From Hyphomonas sp. (GTDB taxonomy: Bacteria > Pseudomonadota > Alphaproteobacteria > Caulobacterales > Hyphomonadaceae), in NCBI GenBank assembly GCA_020638455.1, contig JACKIK010000001.1, positions 1,168,229-1,232,228 on the forward strand: DNA of 64,000 bases, given 5' to 3'. Within the stretch, counting starts at the first letter, position 1; every line of letters starts with the position of its first letter. The position numbers and the translations under genes were made by a program. Below, one piece after another: positions 16,661 to 25,177 of this stretch. The notes beneath the pieces are model-generated. The model made no database searches. It was not told the origin of the DNA and saw nothing but the letters and a program-made list of their open reading frames with translations.

Positions 16661-17566
16661 TCAGTCGACGGCGGCCTGCGGTTTGCGGCCGCGCTGGGCC
16701 AGCCAGACGGCGAGCAGGATGAGGCCGCCGCCCGCGGCCTGCAGGCCGGTCAGCGGTTCATTGAACAGGTGCCACGAGACCGCCGCGGCAACGACCGGCT
16801 GGATCAGCACCAGCAGACCGGCCACCGCTGCGGAGGTGCGGCCGAGCCCGGCAACGATCAGGGCCTGGCCACCGATCTGGGCGACGAGCGCAAGGAACAG
16901 TGGCGCGCGGAAACCGGAAAGCGTTTCCGGCAGCAGGGCTTCTCCGGAGAGGATCGCAAGACCGCTGCCGACGACAAGTTCGACAAGCGTCAGCCAGAAG
17001 ATGGCTTCGATGCCGCCAAGGCTGCGCCGGGCGATGTTGGAGCAGAGCATGTAGCTGCCGACCATGATTGCGGCGCCGAATGCGAACAGGTCTCCGCTCA
17101 GGCTGGACTGGCCGTTCGCTTCTCCGCCGAGCGAGAGGGCGGCGGCCCCGAGCACGGCCAGCGCGGCGGCGGCAAACCAGAACGGTCGGGGACGCTGCTT
17201 GAGGAAGAACCAGGCGGCGAAGCCGACAAGGACATTGCCGAGGTTCACGATGAAGGTGGCGTTCGACACGGTGGTGAGCGTCAGGCTGTGGTGCCACAGC
17301 GCGATGTCCACCGCGAAGAAGGTGCCGGCGAGGAATATGAACCGGTTGGGCCGGTGCGGCAGGCGGCGCTCGATCAGCAGCACGAGGGCAAACAGGACCG
17401 GCAGGGCGAAGGCGTAGCGCCAGAAGGCGATCGCCTGGGGGCCGAGGTCATGCAGGCCAAGGCGCAACCCGATCGGGGCAAAGCCGATGCCGACGCCGCC
17501 GGCGAGGACCATCAGGGGCCCGGTCCAGTTGCGTACGGCGGGAAGGGGGGCGGCGGAAGCGGTCAT
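16661..17566 (-). CDS. EamA/DMT-family transporter
   Basis: A 301-aa integral membrane protein with ten predicted hydrophobic segments arranged as two EamA repeats; the first opens near GPLMVLAGGVGIGFAPIGLRLG and the second near GDLFAFGAAIMVGSYML. Proteins of this family export amino acids, metabolites or drugs. The start overlaps the gluQ stop by four bases, so it is translationally coupled to that gene; no functional link is known. The substrate cannot be predicted. Confidence 0.9.
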   Translation of the reverse strand: MTASAAPLPAVRNWTGPLMVLAGGVGIGFAPIGLRLGLHDLGPQAIAFWRYAFALPVLFALVLLIERRLPHRPNRFIFLAGTFFAVDIALWHHSLTLTTVSNATFIVNLGNVLVGFAAWFFLKQRPRPFWFAAAALAVLGAAALSLGGEANGQSSLSGDLFAFGAAIMVGSYMLCSNIARRSLGGIEAIFWLTLVELVVGSGLAILSGEALLPETLSGFRAPLFLALVAQIGGQALIVAGLGRTSAAVAGLLVLIQPVVAAAVSWHLFNEPLTGLQAAGGGLILLAVWLAQRGRKPQAAVD

Positions 17567-18408
17567 GGAAGGCCCGTCAGGCGGCGGAGGTCGTCCGGCG
17601 TCATGCCTTCATCGCGATAGGCGCGCAATCCCCGATCGCCAGACCGCTTCGAGAGTTTCTTTCCGTCCGGCCCGAGGACCAGCGGATGGAAACGGTAGAC
17701 CGGCTGCGGCCAGTCCATCAGGGCCTGCAGAAGGGCATGGACGGCGGTCATCTCGCGGATGTCCTCGCCGCGGATGACATGGGTGATGCCCTGCAGCGCA
17801 TCATCATGGCAGCAGGCAAGATGGTAGGAGGCCGGCGTCTCCTTGCGGGCGAGCACGACGTCGCCGAAGGGCGCGGGATCGGCCGACACGCGGCGGGGCG
17901 TGCCGCTGCTTTCGTCGACATAGGACAGCCCGGCAAAGCGCGGGCCGAGCGCATCGCGCGCGGCCGCAAGGGACAGGCGCCACGCGAAGGCATGGCCGCG
18001 CGCAAGGCGGCTTCGCTCCTCTGCCTCCGGAAGCGGCCGGCCAATGAAGCCCGTCTCGTCCGGGTCCGCCCCGGCGGGCAGGGCGGCGGCAATTTCGCGC
18101 CGTGTGCGGAAGCAGCGATAAAGCAGGCCGCGCGCACGCAGCGTGTCGAGCACGGCCTGGTATTCGTCAAAATGGTCCGATTGCCGACGCAGGGGCTTTT
18201 GCCAGTCGAGCCGCAGCCAGGCGAGATCTTCCAGGATCGCCGCCTCGTATTCCGGCCGGCACCTTGTGCGGTCGATGTCCTCGATGCGCAGCAGAACGGT
18301 GCCGCCGGCGGCGCGTGCGGCGTCCCAGACATGGAAGGCCGAGGCGGCGTGACCAAGGTGCAGGTAACCCGTGGGGGAGGGCGCGAAACGCGTCACGAAA
18401 TCGCTCAT
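17563..18408 (-). CDS. gluQ: glutamyl-Q tRNA(Asp) synthetase
   Basis: A 281-aa truncated glutamyl-tRNA synthetase paralogue that activates glutamate and attaches it to the queuosine of tRNA-Asp. The HIGH-type motif is in RFAPSPTGYLHLGHA and the KMSKS variant is KKLSKRSG; no anticodon-binding domain follows, as expected for GluQ. The zinc site is degenerate: where many GluQ proteins have CxC, this one has YRCFRTRRE, with the second cysteine replaced by arginine. The ATG at 18408 starts exactly at MSDFVTRFAPS. It is first in an operon with the EamA gene. Confidence 0.92.
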   Translation of the reverse strand: MSDFVTRFAPSPTGYLHLGHAASAFHVWDAARAAGGTVLLRIEDIDRTRCRPEYEAAILEDLAWLRLDWQKPLRRQSDHFDEYQAVLDTLRARGLLYRCFRTRREIAAALPAGADPDETGFIGRPLPEAEERSRLARGHAFAWRLSLAAARDALGPRFAGLSYVDESSGTPRRVSADPAPFGDVVLARKETPASYHLACCHDDALQGITHVIRGEDIREMTAVHALLQALMDWPQPVYRFHPLVLGPDGKKLSKRSGDRGLRAYRDEGMTPDDLRRLTGLP

Positions 18409-18469
18409 GAAACCCCTGCCTGCACCGTTTTCCATCGCCCGGGAACAGGCGTTATGCTCGCCGAAGGGT

Positions 18470-18483
18470 TTGACCCGCGTCAA
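18470..18483. promoter_or_regulatory. inverted repeat TTGAC-N4-GTCAA
   Basis: A perfect 5-bp dyad lies between the divergent gluQ start (18408) and the start of the gene at 18551. It has the layout of a small regulator operator, and the TTGAC half could also be a -35 element. No partner regulator can be named. Confidence 0.35.
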
Positions 18484-18550
18484 CAGCGTTTCCCTGTTGC
18501 ATGGCAGGCTCAAGCCCCGTATCGCCTTGGCGTTCGAGAGGTCTGCACCG

Positions 18551-19618
18551 ATGCCTGTGACTGACTGGCTGGAGCCGGCGGAACGCTGGTCAGCCGCCCA
18601 TCCGCAGGAAACCCGCTCCCTGGCGCTGCTGGGCGTGATTGTGTCGTGCCTGCTGATGATCTGGCTGTTGGCGCTGGTTGTCCGGGCGGGGATCCGGCTG
18701 TGGCGGGCGGCGCAGGATGCGGGGGTTGCTGCGGCGCTGAAGCGCGACAAGTCTCCCGGCTACCGCATCGTGCTGATGAAGCCCGAAGGGCGTGCCCGGG
18801 GCGAGGCCCAGAAATGGCTCGATTCCGCCCTCCAGACACACCTCGGCACGTTCAGTTTCGGCGCGCCGAACCGGATTGCGCGGATGAACGTGCTGAAGGG
18901 CGGTCTTGCCCCCGATACGGTGGCCAAGGCGCGCCGGCGCATGGCTGCTGCCGATGCCGACCTGCTGGTATGGGCGCGGCGCCGGGGACGCAAGCCGGAC
19001 GGGTTCGAGCTCTGCGGCCTGACTCGCGGCGGCGGCCTGACACCGGCCGAGGCGCGCCCGTTCGAGATCCGGTTGCCGGCAGAGCGCAGCGCGCTCGGCG
19101 GGCCGCTTCCGAAAGCGGCGGCCTTCCTGCTTGCACGGGAGCTGCAGCCGGCGCTGGCCCGGCCGCAATCCTTCCGCCCGGAGAAGATCAAGGTGCTGGC
19201 CGAGGAGCTGGGTTCGGTGCTCGACCATGAGGGACCGGTTCCGGCCGGCGTCCGCGGCGAGATTGAGGCCGCCTATTGCGCCTCCGCCGTGCACGTAGCC
19301 GAGGAGGCGGGCGACCTCGAGGGGCTGGACCGCGTGATCGCGCTCAGCCGCGCGCACCTTGTCGAAGGCGCGGTGAAGGCCAATCCGGACCGGGCCCTGC
19401 AGGCGCGCATGGATATCGGCCGGGCCCTGCTGGCGCGGGCAACGAAGAAGTTCGACACCGCACTGGTGCAGGAGGCGATTTCGCATCTCTCGCTGGTGGT
19501 AGAGGCACTGCGGACCGACCCGACCATCATGCAGGCGCAGGGCGCATCCGATGCGATGTTCAAGGCCCAGAGCATGCTCGAGAACCGCAAGCGGTTCGCG
19601 ATCAATTTCGGGACCTAG
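18551..19618 (+). CDS. conserved hypothetical membrane-anchored protein
   Basis: A 355-aa protein that I do not recognise. One transmembrane helix lies near residues 25-50 (SLALLGVIVSCLLMIWLLAL), followed by a cytoplasmic or periplasmic region. Part of it (FSFGAPNRIARMNVLKGGL; ADLLVWARR) resembles a mixed alpha/beta fold, and the C-terminal 120 residues look alpha-helical and could be TPR-like. I chose the ATG at 18551 because the 60 codons upstream cross the gluQ promoter region and look non-coding. It ends 98 bases before tRNA-Ser. Confidence 0.7.
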   Translation: MPVTDWLEPAERWSAAHPQETRSLALLGVIVSCLLMIWLLALVVRAGIRLWRAAQDAGVAAALKRDKSPGYRIVLMKPEGRARGEAQKWLDSALQTHLGTFSFGAPNRIARMNVLKGGLAPDTVAKARRRMAAADADLLVWARRRGRKPDGFELCGLTRGGGLTPAEARPFEIRLPAERSALGGPLPKAAAFLLARELQPALARPQSFRPEKIKVLAEELGSVLDHEGPVPAGVRGEIEAAYCASAVHVAEEAGDLEGLDRVIALSRAHLVEGAVKANPDRALQARMDIGRALLARATKKFDTALVQEAISHLSLVVEALRTDPTIMQAQGASDAMFKAQSMLENRKRFAINFGT

Positions 19619-19672
19619 CCGGGACCCCTGGCCTGTTGCCGGACCGGGTGTGCGGCAACGGCATTCACGGTC

Positions 19673-19700
19673 TTGCGGTGGAAGGGGCCATCGTCTAGAG
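19673..19700 (+). promoter_or_regulatory. candidate promoter of tRNA-Ser
   Basis: TTGCGG at 19673-19678 and CTAGAG at 19695-19700 are 16 bases apart and end 16 bases before the tRNA. The -10 match is weak. Confidence 0.3.
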
Positions 19701-19716
19701 CGACCGGTGCTGGAAT

Positions 19717-19806
19717 GGTGAGGTGGCCGAGTGGTCGAAGGCGCACGCCTGGAAAGTGTGTAGGCTAGAAATAGTCTCCAGGGTTCGAATCCCTGTCTCA
19801 CCGCCA
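19717..19806 (+). tRNA. tRNA-Ser (GGA)
   Basis: A 90-base class II tRNA. The acceptor arms GGTGAGG and TCTCACC pair (with one G-T), the anticodon stem CACGC/GTGTG encloses the loop CTGGAAA with anticodon GGA, and a long variable arm (AGGCTAGAAATAGTCT region) marks a serine tRNA. The T loop is GTTCGAATC, and the 3' CCA is encoded. It reads UCC and UCU codons. No integrase or attachment duplication was seen beside it. Confidence 0.97.
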
Positions 19807-19822
19807 GCCAGCCTTTCAGCAA

Positions 19823-19847
19823 CGGAGCGCCCGACCGTCTCGCTCCG
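19823..19847 (+). terminator. hairpin after tRNA-Ser
   Basis: CGGAGCG at 19823-19829 pairs with CGCTCCG at 19841-19847 across an 11-base loop. No T tract follows, so it may act as a processing or Rho-type end and not as a classical intrinsic terminator. Confidence 0.3.
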
Positions 19848-19942
19848 CCGGCACAAATGTCAAATAACTTTACAATATCGCGCGGCGGACTAAGACTGGC
19901 GTTGCAGGCCAGGCAATGGCTGCGGCACCGGGGAGTCGGGCA

Positions 19943-20563
19943 ATGGCAAAGGTTCTGGTGGCTTTCTATTCGCGCGACGGATCGACCGAGGCGCTGGCAC
20001 AGGCCGTTTCGGAAGGCGCCGTGGAGGCCGGCGGCACCGTCAGGATGCGGCGGGCGCGTGAAGTGGTCGACGCCGCGACCATGGCCACCGTTCCAGGCTG
20101 GACGGAAGCGGCCGGCCGCATGAATGCTCTGTATGAGGCGCCGGGCGTCGAGGATGTTGCCTGGGCCGATGCGATCGTCCTTGGCTCTCCGACACGTTTC
20201 GGCCTTCTGGCGTCCGAGCTAAAGGCGTTCCTGGATGGGCTCGGCGGCCTGTGGGTGCAGGGCAAGCTTGCCGGCAAGGTGGGTTCGGCCTTTACCTCGT
20301 CGTCCAGCGTGCATGGCGGCAACGAGATCAACAATCTCACCATGTTCGTGCCGATGGCGCATTTCGGCATGATCATCGTTCCGCCGGGCTATGCGGACCC
20401 GGTCATGTTCCGGGCAGGCACGCCCTATGGCGCATCGGCGGTCTCTTATGGTGCCAGCAAGGCGCCCCCCACGGAGCAGGACCTTGCAGCGGCGCAGTTT
20501 CAGGGACGGCGCGTCGTGCAGGTCGCCCGTGCACTCGCCGCACAGCCGGCTGCAACAGCATGA
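19943..20563 (+). CDS. wrbA: NAD(P)H:quinone oxidoreductase, WrbA type
   Basis: A 206-aa flavodoxin-like enzyme that reduces quinones by two electrons and so limits redox cycling. The FMN phosphate loop is in VAFYSRDGSTEALAQAV, and WADAIVLGSPTRFG and FTSSSSVHGGNE are typical of type IV quinone reductases. The ATG at 19943 is preferred because GGGGAG lies about nine bases upstream; an in-frame ATG nine codons earlier lacks this. It stands alone between tRNA-Ser and a MarR gene. Confidence 0.93.
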   Translation: MAKVLVAFYSRDGSTEALAQAVSEGAVEAGGTVRMRRAREVVDAATMATVPGWTEAAGRMNALYEAPGVEDVAWADAIVLGSPTRFGLLASELKAFLDGLGGLWVQGKLAGKVGSAFTSSSSVHGGNEINNLTMFVPMAHFGMIIVPPGYADPVMFRAGTPYGASAVSYGASKAPPTEQDLAAAQFQGRRVVQVARALAAQPAATA

Positions 20564-20796
20564 CCCTCTGTCCAGTTCCTCATCCTTTGCGCCCGGATAT
20601 GCTGCATGCGGCCCGGTACGGCGCTCTGGCTGCACTTGGCGCTTCCCCGCCCGGCATGAAAGCCGGACACTGCGACGATGGGTGCTTGAGGCAGCGGTTT
20701 TGCAAGCGCCGTTGGTGCCGTAAAAGTTGAACTGAGTCGTCATGCGGCGGGATATGCGCCGGACGTCGATCTCATGCTGGAAAGGTGGATCTGGTC

Positions 20797-21300
20797 ATGA
20801 CCGAAGCGGTTGCACAGAAGCACGATGCGAAGGCGCGGAAGCAGGAGGCGGCGGCGACCGTGACGTCCGGCCCGCTGCTGATGTGGGAATTCCTGCGGGC
20901 TTTCATCTGGCTGGACCGCGGGCTGCAGCAGAACATGGAAGCCAAGGGCTGGTCGCCGCTGTCGCGCACGGAATCGCAGGTCATGCTGCTGGCGTCCGTC
21001 GGCATCGTCCGGCCGATCGAAATTGCGCGGAACCTCGGCCTGACACGGCAGGCAATCAACCAGACCCTGTCGCAACTGGTCGAGCGCAAGCTGGTCGAGC
21101 TGAAGGACGATCCGTGCGACAAGCGGTGCAAGATCGTGAGTTTCGCGCGCGAGGGCGAGGCGATGCGCCGGGATGCGGCAAAGGTGCTGCGGGCGCTTGA
21201 AAACGAACTCGCGCGCCGCGGTGGGCGAAAGGAACTGGTCTGCCTGCAGCAGATGGAAGGCTGGGACTGGGACGGCCCGCCGGTATTCGACAAGCTCTGA
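20797..21300 (+). CDS. MarR-family transcriptional regulator
   Basis: A 167-aa winged-helix protein. The recognition helix region is RPIEIARNLGLTRQAINQTLSQL, and the wing is LKDDPCDKRCKIVSF, which has two cysteines in place of the usual acidic and alanine positions and could respond to oxidants. I prefer the ATG at 20797 over the GTG at 20785 because AAGGTGG lies at proper spacing. It converges with the flavin monooxygenase gene, whose promoter carries a 21-bp palindrome. This regulator is a reasonable candidate to bind it, though that is inference. Confidence 0.88.
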   Translation: MTEAVAQKHDAKARKQEAAATVTSGPLLMWEFLRAFIWLDRGLQQNMEAKGWSPLSRTESQVMLLASVGIVRPIEIARNLGLTRQAINQTLSQLVERKLVELKDDPCDKRCKIVSFAREGEAMRRDAAKVLRALENELARRGGRKELVCLQQMEGWDWDGPPVFDKL

Positions 21301-21327
21301 AGCGGCTGCCTGCCATCCATCCGGACA

Positions 21328-22554
21328 TCAGGCCAGAATGACCGGCGGCGGCCGGCCGACCAGCATTTTACCGTGCAGCTCCATGGTCGGATCCTGATCG
21401 AACACGACATGGCAGGAGGCCATGTTGATGTCGCGGAAGGCTCGCTGGATTGGCGAGTCGCTCATATGGCCGCTGGCGCCGGCGCCCTGCGCAAGAAGCG
21501 TGACCGCATCGCGGCACATGGAGGCGATGAAGGAGGACATGGCCCGCTGGCGCGCCCGGCGCTCGATCGGCACCGGCGGGGCCAGGGCGTCGGCTTCGAT
21601 CTCGGCGGCAAGGGTATCGATCATGGTGGATGCGGTCTGTGCGGCGAGATCCGCCTTGGCGAGCCGGATCTGCAGGGCAGGATTGTCGACGCTCGATTTG
21701 CCCGAATAGGTGCTGAGGAACGTCTGCGCGCGCTCGACCGCATGGGCGGAGACGCCGAGCGTGCCGGCGACCATGGCGGACAGTGCGGACACCGCGAGCA
21801 TCGGCGTAAAAGCGCTCGAATAGATGCTGCTGTTGTGGATCTTCCCGCCTTCCGCCTCGCCAGTGCGGGCCGGGGTTGCGTCCATGACCCGGTGCGCCGG
21901 GATGAAGACATTGTCGAACACAACATCATGGCTCGATGTGGCCGCCATGCCGGATGTGTACCAGGTATCTTCCAGCTTTGCGTCCTGCCACGGCATCGCG
22001 AACATGTGGACCGTCGGCGGGCGGGGCGGCTCGCCTTCGGCCGGCGCGGGCAGGTCCTCGTCGACGATGCCGGACACCATGCACCACTGGGCGTGGGCAG
22101 ACCCGGTGCCCCATTTGGCGCGGCCGTTGATGCGAAAGCCACCGGGCTCCGCCACGGCGCGGACTGTCGGCGCCACCATGATCGGGCCGCGGCAGGAAGG
22201 GCCGTTGGCGAAGATCTCCTGCTGGGCCTGTTCCGGCATCAGGCACCACATCCAGTTGTGGACCATGTAGAAGGCGAGGGTCCAGCCGGTCGACATGTCG
22301 AGCGGCGACAGTGCCTTGACGACTTTCACCATGGACGAAATGCCGAGTTCGTGCCCGCCATAGCGGCGCGGGACCATGATCTCCAGCAGGCCGGCATCGG
22401 CGACGTCCTGAATGGTTTCGTCCGCGACCTTGCGGTTGCGTTCGGCATCTGCAGCCCGCGCGGCGATGGCTGGTGCAATGCGGCGCGCCTTTTCGACCAG
22501 GCTGTCCGTCAGCTTTTCCGTGTCGTGCGGACTTGCCGCAAGTGTGTCAGCCAT
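21328..22554 (-). CDS. acyl-CoA dehydrogenase-fold flavin-dependent monooxygenase (HsaA/HpaB group D-like)
   Basis: A 408-aa flavoprotein with the three-domain acyl-CoA dehydrogenase fold. The C-terminal catalytic glutamate motif of true dehydrogenases is absent; the end reads FRDINMASCHVVFDQDPTMELHGKMLVG, typical of two-component flavin monooxygenases such as HsaA, p-hydroxyphenylacetate hydroxylase C2 or DszC. These take reduced flavin from a separate reductase and hydroxylate aromatic or steroid-derived rings. No reductase gene lies beside it. A strong GGAGGAT ribosome site precedes the ATG. Its promoter region carries the first copy of the TTTGTCAA palindrome. The substrate is unknown. 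Confidence 0.85.
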   Translation of the reverse strand: MADTLAASPHDTEKLTDSLVEKARRIAPAIAARAADAERNRKVADETIQDVADAGLLEIMVPRRYGGHELGISSMVKVVKALSPLDMSTGWTLAFYMVHNWMWCLMPEQAQQEIFANGPSCRGPIMVAPTVRAVAEPGGFRINGRAKWGTGSAHAQWCMVSGIVDEDLPAPAEGEPPRPPTVHMFAMPWQDAKLEDTWYTSGMAATSSHDVVFDNVFIPAHRVMDATPARTGEAEGGKIHNSSIYSSAFTPMLAVSALSAMVAGTLGVSAHAVERAQTFLSTYSGKSSVDNPALQIRLAKADLAAQTASTMIDTLAAEIEADALAPPVPIERRARQRAMSSFIASMCRDAVTLLAQGAGASGHMSDSPIQRAFRDINMASCHVVFDQDPTMELHGKMLVGRPPPVILA

Positions 22555-22604
22555 TTCATCCTCCGTGATCTTCCGGTGGGTGCCAGAGTGTCGCGGAGGA
22601 TAAA

Positions 22605-22625
22605 TTTGTCAACGATATTGACAAA
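22605..22625. promoter_or_regulatory. 21-bp palindrome, operator copy 1
   Basis: TTTGTCAA-CGATA-TTGACAAA, a perfect 8-bp inverted repeat, lies 51 bases upstream of the monooxygenase start in the divergent region shared with the VOC gene. A copy matching at 17 of 21 positions lies at 43267-43287. The layout fits a MarR or TetR dimer. Confidence 0.7.
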
Positions 22626-22758
22626 AATTCGATTGAGGCGGATTGTGCATCCAGCAATTGCCGTTGTTCGGACCGTTTGTCGTCAGCGGCGGGAAAGTCA
22701 GCTAGGATAGGCCGTTCAAGGGTTCAGGAAACGGCGTACCAGTCGGAGGAAGAAGACC

Positions 22759-23331
22759 ATGTCACTCTCAAAACTGTCGCACATTCACCACGCCGCCTAT
22801 CGCTGCCGCGATGCGGAGCAGACGCGCTGGTTCTATGAGGATATCCTCGGTCTTCGCTACCGCGCCGCGCTGACCTTTGAGGAAATCTCCGGTACCGACC
22901 TGAAGCGCGAATACATGCACCTGTTCTTCGAGATGGGGGACGGAACGATGATCGCATTCTTCGACGAGCCGTATTCGGTCAAGGCGGACCAGTTCGAGCA
23001 GAAGGACAGTTTCGACGTTCATGTCGCCTTTGAGATCGACAGCCTTGAGGACCTCGACGCCTGGAAGAAAAAGATCAAGGACGCCCGCATCAAGTGCGCC
23101 GGACCGATCGATCATGGCTTCGTCAAGTCGATCTATTTCTACGACCCGAACGGCTATCAGTGCGAGATCACGTGCCGCACGCCGGACTATACGAAGATCC
23201 TCGATTCTGAAGAGACGGAAGCCCGCGATGTGACACGTGCGTGGACGGAAAAGACGCGCGGCCTGAAGGAAAAGCTGTTCGGTGCGGAAGCCCTGGACAA
23301 GCGGGAAGTCGCGGAATTCTATCACAGCTGA
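22759..23331 (+). CDS. VOC (glyoxalase/dioxygenase superfamily) protein
   Basis: A 190-aa single-chain vicinal-oxygen-chelate protein with two beta-alpha-beta-beta-beta units. Likely metal ligands are the histidine in HIHHAAYRC near residue 10, the glutamate in HLFFEMGDG, the histidine in FDVHVAFEI and the glutamate in GYQCEITC. It is too short for a two-domain extradiol dioxygenase such as HsaC, so it could be a one-domain dioxygenase, isomerase or lyase. It is divergent from the flavin monooxygenase across the palindrome and is followed after four bases by a DUF3604 gene, which suggests a shared transcript. Confidence 0.88.
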   Translation: MSLSKLSHIHHAAYRCRDAEQTRWFYEDILGLRYRAALTFEEISGTDLKREYMHLFFEMGDGTMIAFFDEPYSVKADQFEQKDSFDVHVAFEIDSLEDLDAWKKKIKDARIKCAGPIDHGFVKSIYFYDPNGYQCEITCRTPDYTKILDSEETEARDVTRAWTEKTRGLKEKLFGAEALDKREVAEFYHS

Positions 23332-23335
23332 TCCC

Positions 23336-25165
23336 ATGCGGTCGGCCACAGTCAGGACGTTTGTTCGCAATCACCGCGCGGGTGTGCTGAGCCTTCTTGC
23401 AGCCTGCACGGTTCTGTCCGGCTGCCGTCAGCCCGAGAAGGGTGCAGGTGTTGCGCCCCTAGATGAAGCCGCCGCATTGCGGCCGGGCGAAGTGAATTGT
23501 CCCGGCTTCCAGGCGGGGCACAAGCAGGTGTTCTGGGGCGACCTGCATGTCCACACGGCTTATTCGCTGGATGCCTACGGATTCGGGACGATCCGTACGC
23601 CGGCAGAAGCCTATCGCTTTGCAAAGGGCGCACGCGTGTCGACGCCCGCCGGCGAGGCGCAGCTCGAACGCCCGCTCGACTTCATGGCGGTGACGGACCA
23701 TGCCGAATGGCTGGATCTGATGTATACCTGTACCGACCCGCGGATGTCGGCGCACCCGTACTGCGTGAAGCTGCGCGAGCAGAGCTCGCAGGCGACGGGC
23801 GCGACAATTTTCAGGGACTTCGTGAATCCGACGATCACCGAGGCAAAGCCGGCGCGCGCCGATATTTGCGCGGAAGATCCGTCGGCGTGCGATACGGCCC
23901 TGCTCAGCCAGTGGGAGCGTCTGCAGCAGCAGACCAATGCGGCCAATGATCCATGCACGTTTACGGCGCTCAACGGGTTCGAATGGTCGGCGACGCCGAA
24001 CTATTCGCACACGCACAGGAACATCATCTTTGCCAGCGACAGGGTGACGGCGACCCCGATCGACTACATCCGCTATCCGGAGATCGGGCAGCTCTATGCG
24101 CAGATCGAATCGGGCTGCCGCGCCGAAGACGGTTGCGAAGCGATCACGATTGCGCACAACATGAACATGGGCGACGGTGCGAGTTTCGATGTCGAGAGCG
24201 AGGACGAGCGCACGCTTGCCCTGCGCACGCGTTACGAACGCCTGGTCGAGATCACGCAGGAGAAAGGGGCGAGCGAATGCCTTCCTGCCTATGCTGACCG
24301 CGAAAGTCCGAAAGACTGCAATTTCGAGAATTACATCACCTATCATTCCCGCCCGAAGGCGCTTTCCGATTTCAGCGAGGAAGACTGGGAACGGATGCGT
24401 TCGACTTACGCCCGCGGCCTGCTGCGGCGCGGGCTGTTGACCTTTGCGAACCGGCCGGAGGCGGCGAGCGATCCGCTTCAGGTCGGCTTTGTCGGCTCGA
24501 CCGACAGCCATACCGGGTTGGGCGGCTTCGTGGAGGAAGACCAGTGGCAGGGCACGGTGTTCGGGATCGGGAATTTCGAGCGCAATATGGGACGGATCGG
24601 GTTCAATCCGGGCGGACTGGTCGCCGTGTGGGCCGAGCAGAATACACGGGAAAGTATTTTCCGGGCGCTGAAGAATCGCGAGACCTATGCGACCAGCGGA
24701 CCGCGGATCGCGCTGCGATTTGATGCGGCCGGGGAAGGAGAGGCGCCCACCTGTGCGGCCGGCGGCGCGCTGGCGCCGGTGGCGGGCGGAACACCCATGG
24801 GCGGTGTGTTGCCGGATGGCAGTCCGTCGGCTGCTTTCCGGATTGCCGTGACGGCGGACAAGGCGCCGCTGGACCGGATCGAGATCATCAAGGGCGTGCT
24901 GGAGGACGGCACCTATGAGGAGACGGTAACGCCGGTCTGGACGCGGAACGCAGACGGCCGGAATGTCTGCGTGGTGTGGACGGATCCGGGCTTCGACCCG
25001 GCTGCGCCCGCCTACTGGTATGCGCGGGTGACCGAAGCGCCGACACCGCGCTGGTCGTCCTATCAGTGCAAGGCCGAAGGGCGCTGCGACGAGTTCCCGG
25101 ATGCCGATGTGATGATCCAGGAGCATGCCTGGGCATCGCCGATCTGGAACCTGCCGGCGCACTAG
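23336..25165 (+). CDS. DUF3604 (PHP-superfamily) lipoprotein 1
   Basis: A 609-aa exported protein with a lipobox ending at C30 (VLSGC). The DUF3604 hallmarks of PHP-type metal-dependent hydrolases are visible: FWGDLHVHTAYSLDAYG (about residues 67-83), VTDHAEWLDLMY, ITIAHNMNMGDG and FVGSTDSHTGLGG. These histidines and aspartates would bind two or three metal ions and hydrolyse a phosphoester or related bond. The ATG at 23336 opens the lipoprotein signal. It follows the VOC gene by four bases. A paralogue with matching N- and C-terminal motifs lies at 47703-49658. The substrate of DUF3604 proteins is not established. Confidence 0.88.
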   Translation: MRSATVRTFVRNHRAGVLSLLAACTVLSGCRQPEKGAGVAPLDEAAALRPGEVNCPGFQAGHKQVFWGDLHVHTAYSLDAYGFGTIRTPAEAYRFAKGARVSTPAGEAQLERPLDFMAVTDHAEWLDLMYTCTDPRMSAHPYCVKLREQSSQATGATIFRDFVNPTITEAKPARADICAEDPSACDTALLSQWERLQQQTNAANDPCTFTALNGFEWSATPNYSHTHRNIIFASDRVTATPIDYIRYPEIGQLYAQIESGCRAEDGCEAITIAHNMNMGDGASFDVESEDERTLALRTRYERLVEITQEKGASECLPAYADRESPKDCNFENYITYHSRPKALSDFSEEDWERMRSTYARGLLRRGLLTFANRPEAASDPLQVGFVGSTDSHTGLGGFVEEDQWQGTVFGIGNFERNMGRIGFNPGGLVAVWAEQNTRESIFRALKNRETYATSGPRIALRFDAAGEGEAPTCAAGGALAPVAGGTPMGGVLPDGSPSAAFRIAVTADKAPLDRIEIIKGVLEDGTYEETVTPVWTRNADGRNVCVVWTDPGFDPAAPAYWYARVTEAPTPRWSSYQCKAEGRCDEFPDADVMIQEHAWASPIWNLPAH

Positions 25166-25177
25166 GCGCTGTGGCAT

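Noticed and set aside
19717..19806. tRNA-Ser as a genomic-island attachment site
   Set aside because: No integrase, no repeated tRNA 3' end and no transposase in the window, although catabolic genes begin about 1.5 kb away.
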